The position numbers were made by a program, and so were the translations under genes. The notes under the pieces were generated by a model. That model saw nothing but the letters and a program-made list of their open reading frames with translations, was not told where the DNA came from and did no database searches. Source: Galerina marginata (lineage: Eukaryota > Basidiomycota > Agaricomycetes > Agaricales > Galerinaceae). Taken from it: a stretch of DNA of 64,000 bases. Location: assembly GCA_023014335.1 (NCBI GenBank), contig JAECYW010000014.1, positions 1,922,001-1,986,000 on the forward strand, read 5' to 3'. Positions 23,276-32,900 of the stretch are shown in pieces (position 1 is the stretch's first letter; every line of letters starts with the position of its first letter).

Positions 23276-24358
23276 GTCAGTGGGTTGAAGAGATGATTTG
23301 CTGTTATCAGAAGTCAGGGAAGCAGGAGTTGAAGGTGGAGATTCCATTTGACGTTTGAGGTCATACAAACATTTGACAATATCATACTTCCGAGCATAAT
23401 GATCAGCATTGTAGGTGCAAGGACGAGCGTAGAAATCCTGTCGAAGTTCAAGTTCCATAGCTTTCCAAGCATCATAGTACTCGGTCTTGTCCATCTGGAA
23501 GTTGAAGAAGTTGAAATGATGATCCCACCAAGCTAAATAAGCACCGCCAGATTCGACAATGTCGCGCTCGCATTGAAAGCGGAAGCAATTGTAAGAAGCT
23601 TCTGCCCATTGAGCATTATCGATCTCCAGCTTCGCAAGATTCAATTGGACAAGAAGTTTCTTGCAATCGATGACAGAATAACCCTTTTTTTGATCTGGCT
23701 TGGGATTAGCCTTAAAGGTAGGGAGGCTGACAGCATTGACTGTGATGTAAAGAATGCTTGAGTTTAAAAACAACGGTAGAGGTATCATGCCGCAGTGCTC
23801 AGTATCAAACATGATCTGGGGGAACTTGATGTCTGCCGGGGCATCAATAGTTCTCAGCACTAAGAAGGTCCCATCCATACAACGGCGTTTGGCGACGCGA
23901 GTTTCCACAATAAAATCACCATCGTGCTTGAGATCAGAGCGGCTGGTATGCGGAGTTGCCGCACAGTCAAATAGGATGTCCATCAAAAAGGCAAGCATAA
24001 CATCCTTGAACATGGCTGCATAAGATGGGTGCTTGAGCCTACGAAGATCGTTGTCGTCGATAGTAAACATGGAGGCAGTCTCAGAACCTGGTTCTGGGTG
24101 AGACAGAGGGTCTGCGGTATGAAGAAAAGTCTTCTTGTGCCTGTCGTCATTTTGATCCTCAATATCTTTGCACATTTTGAGCTTTGCTCTGAGAGAGAGA
24201 GATTTGAATAGTTGAATGACGCCAGGACCGGAGTGTGTTTGCGGGACACGAGGGGATGGTACATTGTTCCCGTCATGCAGCAAGTCAGGAGGGTTCGGTC
24301 CAGGGTTAGAGACAGGATAGTGCCTTGGAGGATCCACAGTAGCATTTGCTGAGGCCAT
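23270..24358 (-). CDS. Foldback element gene, left copy (lacks Cys/His tail)
   Basis: 362 codons, no introns, start MASANATVDPPRHYP. It is clearly paralogous to the right gene along its length: both have GPGV/SPGVVQLFKSL, KMCKDIEDQND, PGSETASMFTIDD, KFPQIMFDTEHCGMIPLP, EIDNAQWAEASYNCFRF and WWDHHFNFFN. It ends SSLQPTDI, whereas the right copy continues SSPLPCC.. for about 75 more residues and ends KPDDI. The tail has thus been deleted internally while the terminal codons were kept. Transcribed away from the central palindrome. I do not recognise the family; a retroelement Gag-like role is possible only by analogy with the right copy. Confidence 0.7.
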   Translation of the reverse strand: MASANATVDPPRHYPVSNPGPNPPDLLHDGNNVPSPRVPQTHSGPGVIQLFKSLSLRAKLKMCKDIEDQNDDRHKKTFLHTADPLSHPEPGSETASMFTIDDNDLRRLKHPSYAAMFKDVMLAFLMDILFDCAATPHTSRSDLKHDGDFIVETRVAKRRCMDGTFLVLRTIDAPADIKFPQIMFDTEHCGMIPLPLFLNSSILYITVNAVSLPTFKANPKPDQKKGYSVIDCKKLLVQLNLAKLEIDNAQWAEASYNCFRFQCERDIVESGGAYLAWWDHHFNFFNFQMDKTEYYDAWKAMELELRQDFYARPCTYNADHYARKYDIVKCLYDLKRQMESPPSTPASLTSDNSKSSLQPTDI

Positions 24359-24565
24359 TAAAGCTCGAAGAATGAGATACTACTGATGAAATTTATTTGA
24401 CGCGGCAGACAGAACAGAAAGATATTTGAGTGATATCTGAAACAAGAAATGTTCAAGAATCTCGCTGTCTGCCGCATCACCTGACTTATCCTCAGATGAG
24501 TTATTCTGCGACTAACTCATTTCGGAATGTATGAGAATGATGACAAATATAAAATAATGGCATGA

Positions 24566-24655
24566 AGGAGGATTAAACCAAAGACCTGAGGTGCAGTCAC
24601 ATGACATAGTTCTCACACACAAAGATCAATGATTTACCAACTGGACCATCAATGC
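24566..24655 (-). promoter_or_regulatory. tRNA-like A/B boxes, left mirror copy
   Basis: On the minus strand, TGGTCCAGTTGG (24637-24648) fits a Pol III A box and GGTTTAATCC (24570-24579) a weakened B box. It is the mirror of 25331-25420 with one change in the B box. It probably drives or once drove Pol III transcription; it is not a functional tRNA gene. Confidence 0.4.
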
Positions 24656-25330
24656 TTATATACATAGGGAAATTATATACCTTATATAGGCTTCCTCCCT
24701 AAAGAAAATAATATGTTCTAAGACATCCAGGGGGGCTATACCCACATATTATACATCACAATGACCGTAAAATCAAGGGGAATGCGATGGTGTTAGCGGC
24801 GTGACGCGTGACGCGCTTTTAGGCGTGGGAAACGCGAATTAACGCGTTTTTTAGAGTGTTTTCGCGCGCTTTACCCTTAAAAATACACTTAACATTATAT
24901 ATTATATATCAATAGAAAGCTACAAATGCAGGCTATTGAAAACATAGTACAGCATGGGAAACGACGCGCTTTTTGTGACCAAAGACACGTAAAAGGCGGT
25001 AATTAACGCGTTATTTGCAACGCACGCACGTGATATATACATATTCGGATTCAGCGTAAAAACACGGTTCTAATGATATATAATATGTGATGTTAAGTGC
25101 ATTTTTAAGGGTAAAGCGCGCGAAAACACTCTAAAAAACGCGTTAATTCGCGTTTCCCACGCCTAAAAGCGCGTCACGCGTCACGCCGCTAACACCATCG
25201 CATTCCCCTTGATTTTACGGTCATTGTGATGTATAATATGTGGGTATAGCCCCCCTGGATGTCTTAGAACATATTATTTTCTTTAGGGAGGAAGCCTATA
25301 TAAGGTATATAATTTCCCTATGTATATAAG

Positions 25331-25420
25331 CATTGATGGTCCAGTTGGTAAATCATTGATCTTTGTGTGTGAGAACTATGTCATGTGACTGCACCTCAGA
25401 TCTTTGGTTCAATCCTCCTT
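25331..25420 (+). promoter_or_regulatory. tRNA-like A/B boxes, right copy
   Basis: TGGTCCAGTTGG (25337-25348) matches the A-box consensus and GGTTCAATCC (25406-25415) the B-box consensus, 57 nt apart. GGTC..GATC could form a D stem. No convincing acceptor or T stem is visible, so this is read as a tRNA-derived (SINE-like) promoter within the palindrome arm, not a tRNA. Confidence 0.45.
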
Positions 25421-25456
25421 CATGCCATTATTTTATATTTGTCATCATTCTCATAC

Positions 25457-25599
25457 ATTCCGAAATGAGTTGGTCGCAGATCAACTCATCTGAGGATAAG
25501 TCAGGTGACGCGGCAGACAGCGAGATTATGAACATTCCTCGCCTCAGGTATTACTCTGCGAATATCTTTCTGTCTGCCGCGTCGAATAAATTTCATCGC
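25457..25599 (+). repeat. Hairpin block P, copy next to right gene
   Basis: Contains ATGAGTTG..CAACTCAT (8-bp stem) followed by GACGCGGCAGACAG..CTGTCTGCCGCGTC (14-bp perfect inverted repeat about 75 bp across). The right gene starts 26 bp downstream of the block. The same block occurs inverted at about 24384-24527 and again at 27465-27608. It looks like a regulatory or element-end module. Confidence 0.7.
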
Positions 25600-25624
25600 T
25601 AGTATCTCATTCTTCGAGCTTTAA

Positions 25625-26962
25625 ATGGCATCTTCCAATACTCAGGGTGTTGTTGATCCTCCAAGGCATTCACCTGTCTCATATCCCGACGAGGAACACA
25701 ACCCCGAGCAACATCCTCATGTCCCGAAAACACATACCAGTCCTGGCGTCGTACAACTCTTCAAATCTCTCACTCTCAAGGCCAAGCTTAAAATGTGTAA
25801 GGATATTGAGGATCAGAATGACGAGCGGCACAGGAAGAGCATTCTTCACGTCACGGACCCTCAGTCTCACCCGGTCCCTGGCTCTGAGACAGCCTCGATG
25901 TTCACTATCGACGATGAAGATCTTCATAGGCTCAAGCGCCCGTCTTATGCAGCTATGTTCAAGGATGTCATGCCTACCTTTTTGGCTAATATCCTTTTTG
26001 ATCATGAACCAGCTGAAATGAGTTCTGATCTCAAGCGCGAGGGTAACTTTGCCGCCGACGCACGTGTTGCTAAACGGCGCTGTATGGATGGATCTTCTCT
26101 AGCGCCGCGGGCTATCGATGCTCCTGCGGATATCAAGTTCCCTCAAATCATGTTTGATACAGAACATTGCGGCATGATTCCTTTGCCGTTATTTCTGAAC
26201 TCGAGCCTTCTTTATATCACAGTTAATGCGGCCAGTGTCCCTACCTTCAAGGCCAATCCTAAACCAGACGAGAAAAAAGGAAACTCGGTCGTCGATTGCA
26301 AGAAACTCCTTGCTCATCTGAATCTCGCCGAGCTCGAAATTGACAATGCGCAGTGGGCTGAAGCATCTTATAATTGCTTCCGTTTCCACTGTGAGCGTGA
26401 CGTCATTGACTTTGGTGGCGCCTATTCGGCATGGTGGGACCATCATTTCAATTTCTTCAACCTGCAAATGGACAAGAACGAGTACTATGATGCTTGGAAG
26501 ACTATAGAGCTTGAACTTCAGCAGGAATTCTATGCTCGTCCTTGTGCCTACGATGCCAACTATTATGCTCAAAAATATGACATCGTCAAATGTACCTATG
26601 ACCTCAAACGTCAGATGCAATCTACCCTTCCTACCTCCACCACTTCTTTGTTATCTTCCCAGGTTGATGGCAGCAAGTCATCTCCACTTCCCTGCTGCGT
26701 CCTCTGTGGAGTGCGTGGCCATACACTTGACTCGCATACCAGCGACTCCACAACAAAATTTCCTGACGATAACCCAACTTGGGCTAAATACTCTGACAGG
26801 ATTTTGCAAACACCGGATGGAAAAATTATCTGCATTGGATGGAACGTCGGAAGCGGTGCACCCTGCAACCATGGCGGCAAGCGCGTCCACCTCTGCTCCT
26901 TCTGCGGTGGAGACCACCATGCCTTTTCTTGGACATGCCGAGCCAAACCTGACGACATCTAA
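25625..26962 (+). CDS. Foldback element gene, right copy (Cys/His-rich C-terminus)
   Basis: 445 codons, intronless, start MASSNTQGVVDPPRH. It shares the body of the left copy and adds a C-terminal Cys/His-rich region: CCVLCGVRGHTLDSH, then WNVGSGAPCNHGG, HLCSFCGGDHH and FSWTC. This spacing of Cys and His resembles the zinc-binding tails of ORF1/Gag-like proteins in tyrosine-recombinase retrotransposons, which makes nucleic-acid binding likely. No integrase, recombinase or polymerase domain accompanies it. The gene starts just after hairpin block P. The function is not known to me. Confidence 0.75.
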   Translation: MASSNTQGVVDPPRHSPVSYPDEEHNPEQHPHVPKTHTSPGVVQLFKSLTLKAKLKMCKDIEDQNDERHRKSILHVTDPQSHPVPGSETASMFTIDDEDLHRLKRPSYAAMFKDVMPTFLANILFDHEPAEMSSDLKREGNFAADARVAKRRCMDGSSLAPRAIDAPADIKFPQIMFDTEHCGMIPLPLFLNSSLLYITVNAASVPTFKANPKPDEKKGNSVVDCKKLLAHLNLAELEIDNAQWAEASYNCFRFHCERDVIDFGGAYSAWWDHHFNFFNLQMDKNEYYDAWKTIELELQQEFYARPCAYDANYYAQKYDIVKCTYDLKRQMQSTLPTSTTSLLSSQVDGSKSSPLPCCVLCGVRGHTLDSHTSDSTTKFPDDNPTWAKYSDRILQTPDGKIICIGWNVGSGAPCNHGGKRVHLCSFCGGDHHAFSWTCRAKPDDI

Positions 26963-27023
26963 TGACAAGTTCCTCCTCATCCTGATAAATTATTAAAACT
27001 TACAATCATGCAAAATTTTCAGA

Positions 27024-27180
27024 ATTATTCATCATTTATTATTCATTATTCATTATTCGTTATTCATTATTCATTATTCGTTATTCGTTATTCGTTATTC
27101 GTTATTCGTTATTCGTCATTCGTCATTCATTATTCATGATTCATTATTCGTCAAAGTTTGTCATTCATCATTCATGCTAT
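27024..27180 (+). repeat. ATTCATT/ATTCGTT microsatellite
   Basis: About 150 bp of tandem 7-mers such as TTATTCA and TTATTCG, 3' of the right gene, mirroring the position of the left microsatellite. Confidence 0.85.
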
Positions 27181-27315
27181 CTATCATTCAATGTATGTAT
27201 ATGCCTCATCTTAATTCTCATTAACAATGATTTATATTTTGTTCCGCTCTATCTGGGGGTCGTCGATCCGGTTCCTTCTTGTCCCAAACCGCGAGTTGTG
27301 AGCTTCACTCTATTT

Positions 27316-27783
27316 GGAGCAGCGTGTTTGGTTCCAAAAATTTGGACCGCACTCCCACATTCAGAGCTTGTTTGCGCTGAGAAATCGGGCGACAAGCTCT
27401 TCCCACAATCACAAGAAACAAGTTTTCTTGTGCTCTCCTTCCGAGCGACCGTGCAAACCAGACTTATTCCGAAATGAGTTGGTCGCAGATCAACTCATCT
27501 GAGGATAAGTCAGGTGACGTGGCAGACAGCGAGATTATGAACATTCCTCGTCTCAGGTATTACTCTGCGAATATCTTTCTGTCTGCCGCGTCGAATAAAT
27601 TTCATCGCCCTCCCTCCCTCCCTTTTTATTCAATCATTCAGTGTGGGAGCAGCGTGTTTGGTTCCAAAAATTCGGACCGCACTCCCACATTCAGAGCTTG
27701 TTTGCGCTGAGAAATCGGGCGACAAGCTCTTCCCACAATCACAAGAAACAAGTTTTCTTGTGCTCTCCTTCCGAGCGACCGTG
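27316..27783 (+). repeat. Direct repeats Q1 and Q2 flanking hairpin block P
   Basis: Q1 (27316-27453) and Q2 (27645-27783) are almost identical 138-bp direct repeats starting GGAGCAGCGTGTTTGG and ending CGAGCGACCGTG. Between them is a second copy of block P (27465-27608) and a CCCT-rich link. Q also occurs once inverted in the left arm (about 22815-22958). The right arm is therefore longer than the left by one P-Q unit, which looks like a tandem duplication or local insertion. Confidence 0.8.
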
Positions 27784-27921
27784 TCATATAATTTCCCACT
27801 TGATCAGTCATGTGATTTTCACTGGTCATGTGGTCTTCCACTGATCATGTGGATAATTACTAAATTGGGTGATGTAGGAAGAGTGCCAGCCTGATGTATC
27901 ATAGTGCAAGGCAGTTTCCTA

Positions 27922-28076
27922 TACTGTACCATTCCGACCAACTCTTCACGTCACACGTCACAATGGAAAAGCAAGTCTTTTTTTTTATTCGCCTTAAATC
28001 AAAAGAAAATTTTTGGGCCCTCTTGGCAAAAAAAAAAATTCCAAATCCATGAAGAGTTGGTCGAAATTCTACAGTA
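27922..28076 (+). mobile_element. Small MITE, 155 bp, TA-flanked
   Basis: Begins TACTGTACCATTCCGACC and ends with the inverted equivalent, GGTCGAAATTCTACAGTA. The inner TIR CGACCAACTCTTCA is also mirrored. TA duplications sit at 27920-27921 and 28077-28078. No coding. Absent from the mirror position in the left arm of the foldback element. Confidence 0.8.
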
Positions 28077-28105
28077 TATCATATAGAAATGAAGCAGCCA
28101 TGGCT

Positions 28106-28790
28106 GCTTTGAGCTGCACCAGCCACCATCCAGATTAGAAGCGGTTAACAAGTTCACCAAACAGATGAAAGACACACTTGAGGAAGCCAAGTCCGCACTT
28201 TCCAAAGCTAAGGACGACATGGCGTGGTATTACAATCAGCGCAGAACTCCAGCTCCGATTTACAAACCCGGAGACAAAGTGTACCTCAACGCCAGTGACA
28301 TTCAGACCACCCGGCCTTCTAAAAAGTTTGCACACTGTTGCCTTGGACCCTACCTAGTGGAAAGACGCATTGGAACCAATGCCTACCGACTCCAACTTCC
28401 TGTCTCTCTAAAACGACTTCACCTGGTATTCAATGTGATCAAACTAACTCCCACTCTGGATGACCCTATTCCCAGCCGACAATCGGATCCTCCCCCACCC
28501 CCGGAACTTATTGACGGAGAGGAACACTATGAAGTTGAAGAAGTCTTAAACAGCCGGATGTTCCGACAGAAACTCCAGTACCTAATTAAGTGGGAAGGCT
28601 ATGGAACAGAACATAATTCTTGGGAGTACAAGGACAATGTTAATGCCCCAGAACTTGTCACAGAGTTCCATGCCAGAAACCCTGGGGCCCCAAGACAAAT
28701 CCATGCACTGGCCTTTGGCTCCATTCCATTCCGACCCATTTCAATTATCACCTCCGCATTGAGGCGATGCGATTCTGGAGGGGGGGGGGG
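28106..28790 (+). pseudogene. Chromovirus integrase tail and chromodomain
   Basis: Resumes the polyprotein as ELHQPPSRLEAVNKF after the 5.8-kb insertion. It has the integrase C-terminal GPYLVERRIG and LPVSLKRLHLVFNV segments, a Pro-rich linker, then a chromodomain (HYEVEEVLNSR, YLIKWEGYG, NSWEY). Chromodomains of this type direct integration to heterochromatin. The frame ends at a G-run just before the LTR, which is the polypurine tract. Confidence 0.85.
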
Positions 28791-28794
28791 TAAT

Positions 28795-29291
28795 TGTAAG
28801 GGGAACCTCATTCCAAGCTTCCGCGCTTACTTCCGCTCTGGCTCCTATTCCAAGCCCACTCTACATTCCGCCGCATCAACGCCCATAAAGTCACGTGAAT
28901 CCATCTTTTCACCTTATATGGTAAAAAGATGGATTTGCACCATTCCGCCTACCATTCTGCTTCTGCTCCACATTCCGCCGGAATAATGTCCGCAACCTTC
29001 CGCTTTCCGAGTTCCCTCACTGCACCCGGGGCTCGGAACGCATTATCTGCCATCAGACCATTTTATTTATTATTTTATTATTTACATCATACCACATTTG
29101 GACTTAGCACAGTATTTATACGGCTCACCTGCAGTGGGATCCCCATCCTTTCCTCTTTGGATCCTCTGCTAGGTGAGTTAGCTGTTAGTTTATTTACTTA
29201 TTAATAAAACTAAACTTTGGATCCCCTGCTAGTCGCACTAACGTCGCCTGACTTCCAGTCTCCGGTGTTCCGACTCGCAGTTGCCCTTACA
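28795..29291 (+). repeat. 3' LTR of the chromovirus
   Basis: 497 bp beginning TGTAAGGGGAACCTC directly after the G-rich polypurine tract and ending TTGCCCTTACA, with TGTAAGGG/CCCTTACA terminal inverted repeats. The 5' LTR lies outside the retained part of the element, so its age cannot be estimated from LTR divergence. Confidence 0.85.
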
Positions 29292-29552
29292 ACATTGTTG
29301 GCAAACATGATTTTATCTACATTATTTATGGTTGACAAGACCTGTGAACATGGTCTCGAAAGGTTGGAAAGACCGGTTGCAACCAGTTGCAACCAGTCTT
29401 TGATTGGTCTGCAGGTTTTTGCGATCATGAAGGACCAAGGACCAGACTGCAGTTGCAGTCTTGACTGGTCCTAATAATTTGCGGTCCTGATTGCTTTTGG
29501 TCTGGTCTGGTCCTGGTCTTTTTCCAGTCTTGCAACTGGACTTCAAAACACT
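29292..29552. repeat. GGTC/TTGCAAC-rich self-complementary tract
   Basis: Dense short inverted repeats: GGTTGCAACC, ACCAGTTGCAACCAGT and the perfect palindrome GACTGCAGTTGCAGTC, inside a larger GGACCAG..CTGGTCC pair. No coding sequence is visible. It may be the core of a palindromic MITE, but ends could not be defined. Confidence 0.5.
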
Positions 29553-29683
29553 AAATGCAGGCCGGAAAACAAGTTCTGTTACTACATGAGAACTTGTAAT
29601 TTCTATTGTCTGTGTTAGAAACCATTTCTTCCTCCTATGCAGGCCAGAAAACAAGTTCTTGTACTATGTAAGAACTTGTAACT
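29553..29683 (-). repeat. Two truncated 5' ends of the Helitron-like family
   Basis: Two partial inverted copies of the 5' tip: 29553-29592 (ending GAGAACTTGTA) and about 29627-29681 (ending GTAAGAACTTGTA). Both include the ACAAGTTCT..AGAACTTGT hairpin and GGCC(G/A)GAAAACAAG. Only the tip is kept in each, suggesting truncated or one-ended insertion events. Confidence 0.65.
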
Positions 29684-29689
29684 GAGCAT

Positions 29690-29834
29690 TGGGTTCCCAA
29701 TTTTCCCTCTTCAGTTTCCTGCTAGATGAGTTTAGATAGATTAGATTAGATCACTGCATTTAATAAATTAACTCTAGTTTCCTGCTAGTTCTCTGGTTCC
29801 AATTCCAGCATCCCAGACTTTAGTTGCCCTTACA
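29690..29834 (+). repeat. Second LTR end fragment
   Basis: Resembles the last 130 bp or so of the LTR at 28795-29291 (TTTCCTGCTAG, AATAAATTAACT, then TTAGTTGCCCTTACA). It is diverged, so it comes from a different, older insertion. It marks the end of the repeat-rich half of the window. Confidence 0.65.
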
Positions 29835-29969
29835 CCTTGCATACTTAAAAAAAGCAAGCCTAACTCAACAAGGAAGCTCAAAGGTTCCTACAAAACAAGG
29901 CAAAGTTAAATACCAGCCAAAAACCTTCAATTAACAAACAACAGAATAACAAAACAGCATAAAACAAGC

Positions 29970-32900
29970 CTAGAGAATATTATTCCCATGAAGAGGTGTG
30001 CTTGTACGGGTATCAAGTCTTCTAATCTCCTTTTCTAGCTTTTCAAAACCATTCTGACCACCAGAATCTCTAGTCCCACGTGCACTGTGCTTGTCAAACA
30101 GATAGGTCAGAAGATTTTTCTTCTCATCTGCAAGCCCATCAAGAAGAGCAAAAAGGTGAGTTTCATCATGAAGAACAAGCTGGGCTGCAATAATAGATGC
30201 TGCAGCTGATTCTCGTACAATGAGAGATGATTTATCATTCAGGGCCTAAGAAAAAGCAACAGATGGAATGAGACATCTGCCAAAACAGAATCATATTAAA
30301 CAGAACCCACATTAATCAGAGTTGTCTTCAAACGAGGGAGTTCTTCTTCTGCAATCTCAGCAGGTAAATGCAAAATAAATTTCCCCAGAGCCATAAGACC
30401 AAAAGCATAACTTGCTGCCTTTATTTCTTCACCTTCTGGAGAAGGTGGTGGTTCAGAGTAAAACACCTTCAGGCTGGCATGCATTGTTGTCAGGCCATAG
30501 ACAGGATCTATTTTGGATGTGAGTTTATCTCGTATGGCATTTGTGCCTTCAAGCACCTGAAAAAGGTGTAATTAGAGACAGAGGTTACAGGTAGCCATTG
30601 AAGCTTACATTGAGCTTGTTACAGTAACGGACATCAAGTATCAATGAGAATAACTCTCCTTCCTTGCCTTCTAGATGTGTTGATTGGCTTTCTAGAATTT
30701 CCCATACAACAATTAGCCCATAAGCAAGCTCCTCCTCGGTCTGTTTGCATATTGTGAGTGATTTATCCATTCTGTGGGTGAACAGGCTTACCCGGTTTGG
30801 TTCCAAATACTTGATTAAAGCATGAAAAAATCTATCAAAGGTTTTATCTTTCTCCCAAATGTCAAGATGCAAGGTTGGAATAGAATTGGAAGGGGCTAAT
30901 GGCGTCGGGCTGCTAGGATGACCACCAGAACTCAAAGAAGGTGAGGGTAGATCCGTGCTCGAATTCTCCATACAGATTACCGCCAATCGTTTCAACGTTG
31001 CTACGCTGGCATTGCCGCAAGCCAACTCAGATATAAGATTATCAAGTTCTTCCGAAAGTGGAAGAGAAGTAGTGGACTTTGCGGACATAGCCTCTGCAAG
31101 CACTATGGAACAATTAGTCTGGGAATAAAGCTTGCTATCGATGTTAACTTACAAACTTTCCGTTTCAGCCACCAGCCATTGTCTTGTTTTTGGTTCTGGA
31201 GGACATCCAACAAAGACGGTGATTTGCCGTTCCGTCCAGGCGTGTCCACGAAAAGAGCTGCCTGCCTCATGACAACAGACGCCCTATTGTTTGGAGTTAC
31301 AGGAACAGGCTTACCGCGGTGCAGCGGAAGAGTTGCCGTTTTGGTCTTCGACTTGTAGGTGGCATGTCCATGCCCGTTGGTACTTTTGAGGAGCAAAGGA
31401 TGAATTGAAGAAAGGGGGGTCGAGCCGTCGTCGTCGGGTTCAACAAGTTCGAGCAGCCTCTCAGCAGCACTCTCCGCCTGCTCTGCTCGTGCACGCAAAG
31501 CATCTTCTACTACAGGTTGATCTGTTGCCAAATCCGATATCGAACCCGAGGAAAGTGCGTTGGATACAGAACCCGTTGGAGCCCGGTCAGAGACGGGTGA
31601 TAGCGTTGGACTTTTGTTCGACTTCGAAACGGGATGCACAGGAGGATATATTTCGAACGGGGCGGAGAAGGACATTAAATTCAATGATCCTTCGTCATCC
31701 GAATCAGTGTCTTCAGGAATAGGGACGGTTTGCGCCATTAGAAGATCATCATCATCTTGACCAAAAACATGAGATGAAGAACGACGAGGCGCCGTGCCAT
31801 CCGAAGGAGTTGACCGGCTAGGCGGTAATCTGGCGGGAAGAGCGATAGGTAGAACCTTACGCACAGCCGCGCTTGCACCTGCCAATGGAGAGGATAACCG
31901 GCGCCGTGCACCTTGATCAGACAAGGATGGTGATGCAGATCTTTCATCCTTATCAGAGCTGCCTGATGGCGTCCGGATGTGAGATGTACCAGTTACGCCA
32001 GGCCTCGTCAGGTTGACAGAAACAGCTCGGCGTGACGGTGATGTTGATGCTCTTTGCGGCGATGCCGGGCGCACCGTAGAACTTCGGGGAGATGTACTTG
32101 GCGAGCCAGCCCGCCGCGGAGCCGCTGAATACGACGCAGAGGTAGCCTGGTGACGGAGGGTTGGAGGGGCTGTGGCGATGGCCTTCGCTTTCGCTCGACT
32201 AGCAGCAATAGCAGCAGCGACACTTGACTTCTTGGTAACTTGCGGTGTGGAAGGAGGTAAAATAACTTGCAAATTTGGCTTAGGGCAGGTTTTTTCGAGT
32301 TGTTTCCGTGCAACTATATCCAAGCTTTCCAGGACGGTCTGTCCACGATCTTTCCATATGTCTTCGAACACCCAGAAGAGGGACCGGGCTGATTCCCTAA
32401 CCGCAGGACTCGCATCCGCTAAAGCTCGCTTCAACGACTTTTCTAAGATCTCTAAAGTGTTTGACCCGTCGATGGCATTCTTGGACCGATGTCCATGTGT
32501 CTCGAGATAAAACTTAAGGTGTCCAACAACAAAAGCCCGTGCTTGAATGGTTTTTTCTTGAAGGGTCTGCCAGAGCAGAGGAATAACGAGCCTTGGTTGA
32601 GGGGACGTGTGTGTCAGGACTACTGTGACAGCAGCCTGAGATTGTTGAGCGGTGATCTTTTTGGTAAAACCACCCATCTTTAAGAGGTTGGTCAGTAAGA
32701 CCTCACAATGAGGATCTAGAATGGGTCCCAGAGATACTGCCAATTCAACGTAAAGTAGACAGGTGTTAACAGCCACGGTCGTTCGTAGACTGGCGAGCTA
32801 TAATAAAGAAGTATTAGATTGAACAGTCACATTTTGAAATGAAATCACCGTTTTTGTTGACCACTGAATAAAGCCGTCCTTCAGACCGGCTAAAAAGGGT

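Larger units (their letters stand above)
24359..25624. repeat. Central palindrome between the divergent genes
   Basis: Left arm about 24361-24920 and right arm about 25065-25624 are near-perfect inverted repeats around a roughly 145-bp unique spacer. The arms contain mirrored clusters of ACGCG/CGCGT (TGACGCGTGACGCGC, AACGCGTTTTTTAGAG, CGCGCGCTTTACCC). ACGCGT is the core of the MluI cell-cycle box bound by MBF-type factors. The core probably serves as the shared promoter of both genes and may form a large hairpin or cruciform. Confidence 0.8.
22279..28105. mobile_element. Foldback-like element with long inverted arms and two divergent genes
   Basis: 5827 bp between direct repeats GCTTTGAGC (22270-22278 and 28106-28114). 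One copy removed, the integrase-chromodomain frame rejoins as GFELHQPP. The outer tips are diverged inverted repeats (ACCTGTAGTTGCT against AGCCATGGCTGCT, then TATATGA in both). Inward they are clearly mirrored (CACTATGATACAT, ATCCACATGATCAGTGGAAG), then the genes, then a near-perfect palindromic core. A 9-bp duplication with long TIRs is typical of Mutator-like elements, but no MULE transposase is visible. Nested inside are copy 3 of the Helitron-like element and a small MITE. Confidence 0.75.

Noticed and set aside
25331..25420. Functional tRNA gene
   Set aside because: A and B boxes fit, but no convincing acceptor, anticodon or T stem can be drawn; treated as tRNA-derived promoter.
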